DNA of 64,000 nt from Bog-473 sp963766995 (GTDB lineage Bacteria > Actinomycetota > Acidimicrobiia > Acidimicrobiales > RAAP-2), in NCBI GenBank assembly GCA_963766995.1, contig CAVYCE010000003.1:992001-1056000 (forward strand), in the 5' to 3' direction. The notes below the pieces were generated by a model. That model made no database searches and was not told the origin of the DNA. It was given only the letters and a program-made list of their open reading frames with translations. Each line of letters opens with the position of its first letter. Position 1 is the first letter of the stretch. Below, one piece after another: positions 59,368-64,000 of this stretch. Position numbers and translations under genes: made by a program.

Positions 59368-60129
59368 GTGAGTGTGGCCCCGATCACGTTGGATATGGAG
59401 GCGCCTGAGGAGACTCCGGGGCCGAACACCGACGATGGACGCCTTAGCGCCGCCGTCACCGCCGTCTCGGCCGCGTTTGGCGATCCCACTCGTCGCGACA
59501 TCTTCTTGCACGTGCGCTCCGTGCCGGGCATCACCGCCACCGAAGTGGCAGCCACCTTCTCATTGCATCCCAATGTGGCGCGTCACCATCTCCAGCGCCT
59601 CGTGGACGGTGGATACCTTCGGGTGGAGACCGGACGAAAGTCTGCTGGTGCCGGGCGACCCTCCAAGCAATTCTTCTGTGTAGAGGAGGACCTCACCGTC
59701 GGTCTCCTTCAACGGAGAGATGACCTCCTCATGCGGTTGTTGGCCGAAGCCATGCAACGGCTCGGCCCCGACGAAGCCGAAAAGATGGCAGCGCATGTGG
59801 GCGAGGAGTACGGGCGCTCGCTGGCTGCCCGCATGACGCCTACCGAGGGTCAGCGCACCATCCGAGCGGCCATGCACGTGGTGGCCGACACGTTGACGGC
59901 GCACGGTTTTGCCGCCCACGCCGAGGACAGAGGCGAGACCACCGCCGTGGTGGCCGAGCAATGTCCATTCGGGAATGCGAGCACCACCAATCCCGTTCTC
60001 TGTGCGGTGGATCGCGGCATGGTGAAGGGACTGCTGTCCGGTCTGTGCGGACGAGCATCGGAAACGGCGCTGCCAGTGATTTTGTCGTCCCGGGCTCGGG
60101 GCGACGACGCCTGTACTGCTTCCGCCTGA
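59368..60129 (+). CDS. SufR-like Fe-S-sensing transcriptional regulator
   Basis: A 253-residue regulator. The N-terminal winged helix is at about residues 30-105 (FGDPTRRDIFLHVRS, ITATEVAATFSLHPNVARHH, LQRLVDGGYLRVE). The C-terminal part has Cys199, Cys212 and Cys227, spaced by 12 and 14 residues as in SufR, where they hold an Fe-S cluster that reports cellular cluster status. It precedes a cysteine desulfurase gene, so control of Fe-S assembly is likely. The GTG at 59368 directly follows an inverted repeat; ATG 59395 is an alternative. Confidence 0.8.
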   Translation: MSVAPITLDMEAPEETPGPNTDDGRLSAAVTAVSAAFGDPTRRDIFLHVRSVPGITATEVAATFSLHPNVARHHLQRLVDGGYLRVETGRKSAGAGRPSKQFFCVEEDLTVGLLQRRDDLLMRLLAEAMQRLGPDEAEKMAAHVGEEYGRSLAARMTPTEGQRTIRAAMHVVADTLTAHGFAAHAEDRGETTAVVAEQCPFGNASTTNPVLCAVDRGMVKGLLSGLCGRASETALPVILSSRARGDDACTASA

Positions 60130-60153
60130 CTGACCGCCGTCCGATCGAACACC

Positions 60154-61299
60154 ATGCCTCGCGCCTATCTGGATCACGCCAGCACCACGCCACCGCGCGC
60201 CGTCGCCATCCGCGCCTTGACCCGGTGGGCCTCCATGACGGCGGCCGACCCGGGGCGATTGCACCAGGAAGGCATCATCGTGCGCGATGCGCTGGAGGAA
60301 GCCCGCCAGCACGTGGCCGAACTGGTGGGCACCGCACCGCGGCAAGTGGTGTTCACCTCCGGCGCCACCGAGGCCATCAACGCGTCGGTGTGGGGTGTCG
60401 CTCGGCAGCGACCTGACGCACCCATCCTCTTTGCCGATGTCGAACATTCGGCCGTTCGTGCCGCTTCCCAACGTCTAGGCCCAACCGAGCAACTGGCGGT
60501 GGACGGCACGGGTCGCGTCAACGTGACTGCACTGTCGACGCGACTGAATGATCGGACATTGCCGCAACCCGCACTGGTGCACTGCCAATGGGCCAACCAC
60601 GAAGTCGGCACCCTGCAGCCGGTTGGCGAAGTGGCGGCCCTGTGTCGCGCTGCTGACGTACCACTGCACATCGACGCTGCTTCGGCGTGCGGCCATGTGG
60701 TCATGGAGTTGGACGACCTTGGGGCCGACATGGTCAGCATCAGCGCCCACAAGCTTGGGGGCACGCCCGGTGCCGGTGCATTGATAGTGCGTCGGGGTAC
60801 TCGGATCGAACCGCTGATTGTGGGGGGCGAGCAGGAGCGGGCGCGTCGAGGCGGCCTGGAGGCGTTGCCGGCGCTGCTGGCCTTCGGAGCGGCGGCCCAG
60901 GAGCTGTCGGCCAACACGCAGTCGTTGCTTCACAAAGAGGCAGAGGAGGCGCGTCGATACGTGGCCGCCCTCGTCACCGCGGCCACTGCGGTTGACGGCG
61001 TAGAGGTGGTTGGTCCACTTGAGGGCGACCGGCTACCCCATCTCGTGTGCGTGGGTGTCCACGGGGTCGAGGCTGAGCCCGTGCTGATCGGCTTGGATCG
61101 GGCCGGGGTGGCGGTGCACTCGGGATCCGCCTGCGCTTCGGAGAGCATCGAGCCTTCTCCGGTGCTCGAGGCCATGGGAGTCGATCCCAGTCATTCACTC
61201 CGTTTATCGGTGGGTTGGTCGACCACCGATGGCGATGTCGCAGCCTTTGCCGGTGCCTTCAGCTCTGTGGTGGAGCACCTGCGCGCGCTGCGAGGCTGA
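60154..61299 (+). CDS. Cysteine desulfurase (IscS/NifS-like)
   Basis: A 381-residue PLP enzyme that takes sulfur from cysteine for Fe-S clusters or tRNA thiolation. PLP lysine is in SISAHKLGGTPG; VFTSGATEAINASVWG binds the phosphate; the persulfide-forming Cys is in HSGSACASESIEPS, on a long loop as in class I enzymes. The segment usually reading N-N-E is here ANHEVGTLQP. The start MPRAYLDHASTTPPR is the family N-terminus. It follows the SufR-like gene by 24 bases; no scaffold (IscU/SufU) or sufBCD genes are within the window, so the acceptor is unknown. Confidence 0.9.
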   Translation: MPRAYLDHASTTPPRAVAIRALTRWASMTAADPGRLHQEGIIVRDALEEARQHVAELVGTAPRQVVFTSGATEAINASVWGVARQRPDAPILFADVEHSAVRAASQRLGPTEQLAVDGTGRVNVTALSTRLNDRTLPQPALVHCQWANHEVGTLQPVGEVAALCRAADVPLHIDAASACGHVVMELDDLGADMVSISAHKLGGTPGAGALIVRRGTRIEPLIVGGEQERARRGGLEALPALLAFGAAAQELSANTQSLLHKEAEEARRYVAALVTAATAVDGVEVVGPLEGDRLPHLVCVGVHGVEAEPVLIGLDRAGVAVHSGSACASESIEPSPVLEAMGVDPSHSLRLSVGWSTTDGDVAAFAGAFSSVVEHLRALRG

Positions 61300-61302
61300 G
61301 TG

Positions 61303-62118
61303 TCAGCCGGCCAGCGCGGCTGGCACCGGTACTCCCGCCTGCGTGTAAGCGCCACGGATGAGTGAAGCCACCGATTTCACCTCTGCGGCCGGAGGATCTT
61401 CTGCCAGGAAGTCATTGAACTGCGCCACCGCACCCTTGAAATTGTCGTATTGCTCGAAGAGGATCAGGCCCAGGAAAAAGTGGCCGGCGAAGAGCGTGGG
61501 AGCCACCTTGGTGGCCTTCTCTTCGTCCTTGAGGCCGGCCGACTCCAACGTGGGGTCGTGGCCCGCCGTCCCGTAGTTCCATTCCAGCCATCCGGACCCG
61601 GCCAACGCGTTCGGATCGTTGGGGTCCTCCGCGAGGACCTTGTTGTAGAGCTTGTAGGCGGAGAGGGCCTGGCCCGAATTGCTGAGCGACGCGGCCTGGG
61701 ACAGCTGCTGCTCAATCAGCTGTGCTTTAGGCAACGAAATGCTGCCCGAGCTGGCCTGCCCAGGAAGACGGGGGTTGATGGCGTTATCCGCCAATATGAC
61801 GACGCCGGCCACAATGAGGAAGCAGGAGGCGATGATGCCGATCCGGCGCCAGTCGGCTCGGGTCGGCCCCTCCTCGGGTTCGTCGCCCACTTCGTGACTG
61901 ACGTCATCGGCCTCGACTCCCATGGAGGACAACTCAGCGGTGACGTCGTCCAGTCGCTTCCGATCCCTCTTGGTAAGCAGTGCATGGTCCTCTGGACTGA
62001 GATCCCCGGCAGCCAGTTCAGCATCGGCGTCGCGGAGCGAGCGCTGCAAAAACTCACGCTGGTCGGTGAGGAACCATCGCTGGTCGCCCTTGCTCGGCGC
62101 GTGGGTGGTCTCGCTCAT
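61303..62118 (-). CDS. ccmI: Cytochrome c biogenesis protein CcmI-like (CycH), TPR domain
   Basis: A 271-residue protein: a cytoplasmic N-terminal region with the CcmI-type pattern REFLQRSLRDADAELAAGDL and LTKRDRKRLDDVTAEL, one membrane helix (IGIIASCFLIVAGVVILAD) and an extracytoplasmic TPR-like part (SLSNSGQALSAYKLYNKVLAED). It is thought to present apocytochrome c to the haem lyase. It begins with ATGA overlapping the ccmH stop, at the end of the ccmF-G-H-I operon. Confidence 0.8.
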   Translation of the reverse strand: MSETTHAPSKGDQRWFLTDQREFLQRSLRDADAELAAGDLSPEDHALLTKRDRKRLDDVTAELSSMGVEADDVSHEVGDEPEEGPTRADWRRIGIIASCFLIVAGVVILADNAINPRLPGQASSGSISLPKAQLIEQQLSQAASLSNSGQALSAYKLYNKVLAEDPNDPNALAGSGWLEWNYGTAGHDPTLESAGLKDEEKATKVAPTLFAGHFFLGLILFEQYDNFKGAVAQFNDFLAEDPPAAEVKSVASLIRGAYTQAGVPVPAALAG

Positions 62119-62570
62119 TGCAGTGATTCCTGGGCCGAGGCCTGGCGCAGCTCGGTGAACTGGCGCGTTCGGCGCCAGAACAGAATGCCCACTCCGCCGA
62201 GCGCGGCGACTCCAAGCACAATCGGGATGATCCAGATAAGTGCGAAGCCACCAGAGTCCGGAGGCTCCAACAAGATCGTCGGCCCGTATTGCGCGACCAA
62301 GGTCTGTTCAATCTGTGACGAGGTGCGGCCATGCTGGAACTGACGCACTATCTCGTGACGCACGGCGATTGCCGTCGACTCATCTGAATCAGCCACCGAC
62401 ACATCAATGCAGGAAGGGCAACGGACCAGTGATTCCAGTGCGGCGGCACGCTGGGTCACTGACGGTTGCGAGCTCTTGAAGGCGTTGCTGCCCACCAATA
62501 GAGCGATGCACACCACGACCAGCGGTACCACCACCTGCAACCACAGGGGAACGCGCCGACTGTCAGCCAT
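62115..62570 (-). CDS. ccmH: Cytochrome c biogenesis protein CcmH
   Basis: A 151-residue protein with an N-terminal membrane helix, the redox motif LVRCPSCIDVSVADS (Cys51, Cys54), the helical DSDESTAIAVRHEIVRQFQHG and a C-terminal membrane helix ending in WRRTRQF. CcmH keeps the apocytochrome CxxCH thiols reduced. The ATG at 62570 overlaps the ccmG stop by 8 bases. Confidence 0.9.
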   Translation of the reverse strand: MADSRRVPLWLQVVVPLVVVCIALLVGSNAFKSSQPSVTQRAAALESLVRCPSCIDVSVADSDESTAIAVRHEIVRQFQHGRTSSQIEQTLVAQYGPTILLEPPDSGGFALIWIIPIVLGVAALGGVGILFWRRTRQFTELRQASAQESLQ

Positions 62571-63126
62571 TGGACTTTTTGGCGTCACGCAGCATGGTGT
62601 TGAGATTCGCTTGAGTGGCCGGACCGGTCACCGGCTCGACCGTGATGCGACCCGACGGATCCACCAGGAACGTCGTTGGCGGCCCGGTCACTCCGTAGGT
62701 CAGGGCGATGTTGCCGCCGGGGTCGTTGATGGCCGACCAGTTGGCTCCTTGTGAGACCAGGAATTGCTTGGCCGAAGACGACAGGTCGTGGAAAACGACG
62801 CTGACCAGCACCGCCCCTCCAGAAATCTCCGATTGCTGGTAGTCGAACGCCACCAGGTCTGGCGCCTCTTGCTCACAGGGCCCGCACCAGCTGGCAAAGA
62901 AATTGATGAAGACGTACCGACCGCGCAGCGCTTTGAGCGACACCGGGAGCCCCGTGCGCAAGTCGGTGCCATGAAACGTGGGGGCGACATGCCCAATGAG
63001 AGGACTGTCGACCGCGGTTGCCTCCTGTGGGGTGCGCGTGGCCAGCACGACTCCCACCACCGCCAGGACCAACAGCACTGCGCCGGCCACCCAGCGCGTG
63101 ACGTGGCGTCGGACGGGAACCGCCAT
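62563..63126 (-). CDS. ccmG: Thiol:disulfide interchange protein CcmG/DsbE
   Basis: A 187-residue membrane-anchored thioredoxin-like protein. The anchor is VAGAVLLVLAVVGVVLAT; the redox site FFASWCGPCEQEAPD has Cys81 and Cys84; the cis-Pro region reads GVTGPPTTFLVDPSG. It passes reducing equivalents to CcmH/apocytochrome outside the membrane. The start at 63126 shares its A with the ccmF stop (TGATG). Confidence 0.92.
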   Translation of the reverse strand: MAVPVRRHVTRWVAGAVLLVLAVVGVVLATRTPQEATAVDSPLIGHVAPTFHGTDLRTGLPVSLKALRGRYVFINFFASWCGPCEQEAPDLVAFDYQQSEISGGAVLVSVVFHDLSSSAKQFLVSQGANWSAINDPGGNIALTYGVTGPPTTFLVDPSGRITVEPVTGPATQANLNTMLRDAKKSNG

Positions 63127-64000
63127 CACGGAGCAGTGGCTGCGGCGTGCGCTCCCGCGCCAACCGGAGCCAAGTTCTTGTCCGCCACGTCGCCCGATGT
63201 CGCTTCATGTGGATCCGGCCCGGACACCATGGCTGAAGGCGCTGATACCGGATCGGTGGCCTTGCGCCTCGACCCGGGCACGAGGGCGAGTACTCCACCC
63301 AATCCGATCAGCAGCCCGCCGGCCCAGAGCCAGGCCAACAAGGGTTCGATCACCACACCAACAGCAATGGAGCCAGTCGGAAGATTGGCGATGGGTTGGT
63401 TGCCTGACACGTTGTGCTGTCCTCCGATGGCATCAAAGGTCAGGTAGACGTCACCGAACAACCCCGAGTCAATGGCCGGGGTGCCAACGGTAGACAGAGC
63501 GCTCCCGAAGCTGGTGATGGCCGGTTTGAAGACACCGCCGCCGTCGACTTTCACCAGGGCTTCGTCGGACTGTTTGGAAGGCACTGACACGGTACGGAGG
63601 CTTTCAAACTCGAAACTGTGGCCATCGAAGTGGACGACCTGTCCCGGAGCCAGCGCCATCTCGGTCTGGTGTCGATACGTAGTGGCAGCGATGATGCCAA
63701 CGGCCAGGACCACCACGCCGAGATGCACCACCATGCCGCCGTTGGTCCGTCCCGCCACACCGCGCCACAGGCCGACGTGACGAGTCTTGGCCGCACGAAC
63801 AGAGAGCACCAGCGCCCGCGCTGCGGTGGCGGCCGCCATGCCGCCCAAGCCGAAACCAATGAGCGGGAAGACGCCGCGCAATCCGAAGGCCACACACAGC
63901 ACCACGGTGATCGCACCCACCCAAACCGGGATGGAGAGGCGCTGCCAGAGCAATGCCCCATTGATTTTGCGCCAACTCAGCACCGGGGCCACGGCCATGA
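63126..64000 (-). CDS. ccmF: Cytochrome c haem lyase CcmF, C-terminal part (runs off the window)
   Basis: The last 291 or so codons of CcmF/CycK; the N-terminal haem-handling WWD domain lies beyond the right edge. Visible are membrane segments (VWVGAITVVLCVAFGLRGVF; GGMVVHLGVVVLAVGIIA), the external domain containing LAPGQVVHFDGHSFEFESL and VKVDGGGVFKPAITSF, and the last helix LLAWLWAGGLLIGLGGVLAL before a long hydrophilic tail of about 50 residues ending APVGAGAHAAATAP. VVIEPLLAWLWAGG is the conserved family end. First gene of the ccmF-G-H-I operon in this window. Confidence 0.88.
   Translation of the reverse strand, partial: MAVAPVLSWRKINGALLWQRLSIPVWVGAITVVLCVAFGLRGVFPLIGFGLGGMAAATAARALVLSVRAAKTRHVGLWRGVAGRTNGGMVVHLGVVVLAVGIIAATTYRHQTEMALAPGQVVHFDGHSFEFESLRTVSVPSKQSDEALVKVDGGGVFKPAITSFGSALSTVGTPAIDSGLFGDVYLTFDAIGGQHNVSGNQPIANLPTGSIAVGVVIEPLLAWLWAGGLLIGLGGVLALVPGSRRKATDPVSAPSAMVSGPDPHEATSGDVADKNLAPVGAGAHAAATAP

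Overview
The window is chromosomal DNA of a high-GC actinobacterium, most likely from the class Acidimicrobiia. Evidence is the actinobacterial-only families (WhiB-type Fe-S regulator, DUF3107, DUF3151, DUF3090, an SCO1664-type kinase, an F420-type FrhB protein), an Rho with an Asn/Arg-rich N-terminal extension, and a secreted protein built of the YWLVAADGGIFAFGDA-type repeats common in Acidimicrobiia. It looks like core genome: no integrase, transposase, phage gene or CRISPR array was seen.

Layout. 1-4.6 kb: aspartate-family amino-acid operon lysA-hom-thrC followed by the start of rho, all on the minus strand. 4.7 kb: tRNA-Arg(CCG). 4.9-7.2 kb: drug-efflux ABC pair with a MarR/GbsR-type regulator behind a 44-bp palindrome. 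7.4-13.9 kb: azoreductase-like flavoprotein, enoyl-CoA hydratase/isomerase, a MacB-like exporter whose ATPase carries a C-terminal cyclic-nucleotide-type domain, AraC and TetR regulators, a VOC protein and two hot-dog thioesterases. 13.9-18.8 kb: DUF3151, then an autoregulated marR plus heterodimeric ABC exporter operon. 18.9-25.6 kb: PaaX-type regulator, fatty-acid desaturase, esterase, short-chain dehydrogenase, argS, an unassigned protein and an FmdB zinc ribbon. 25.6-35.2 kb: propeller-repeat/CHAP wall hydrolase, aconitase, deaD-lmbE-yjbR operon, bcp, an Fpg/Nei glycosylase, FrhB-like protein and thioesterase. 35.3-41.3 kb: GlxA and DJ-1 proteins, a flavoprotein, type-5 uracil-DNA glycosylase, and a phosphomutase/DUF3090/SCO1664-kinase module. 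41.3-47.3 kb: TauE exporter, SGNH-MBOAT acylation pair, etfBA, GDPD. 47.4-53.3 kb: whiB1-pdtaS pair, PHP phosphatase, O-methyltransferase, two Get3/ArsA-type ATPases and DUF3107. 53.4-64 kb: dGTPase, enoyl-CoA hydratase with two small enzymes, a Tat-exported CocE-type hydrolase, Mrp, SufR-like regulator with cysteine desulfurase, and the cytochrome-c maturation operon ccmF(partial)-ccmG-ccmH-ccmI.

Two points matter for use of the data. Between about 36.6 and 40.6 kb at least twelve single-base insertions interrupt six neighbouring genes on both strands, all of the same sign; this looks like insertion-biased sequencing error rather than gene decay, and I reconstruct the genes across it. A further such insertion breaks the CocE-type gene at about 57.33 kb.

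The most promising little-described biology is the three-gene phosphomutase/DUF3090/SCO1664-kinase module (39.3-41.3 kb), the exporter whose ATPase ends in a cNMP-binding-like domain (9.1-11.1 kb), and a set of unusually clean operator palindromes, including a perfect TGTGA-N6-TCACA CRP-type box in front of whiB1.
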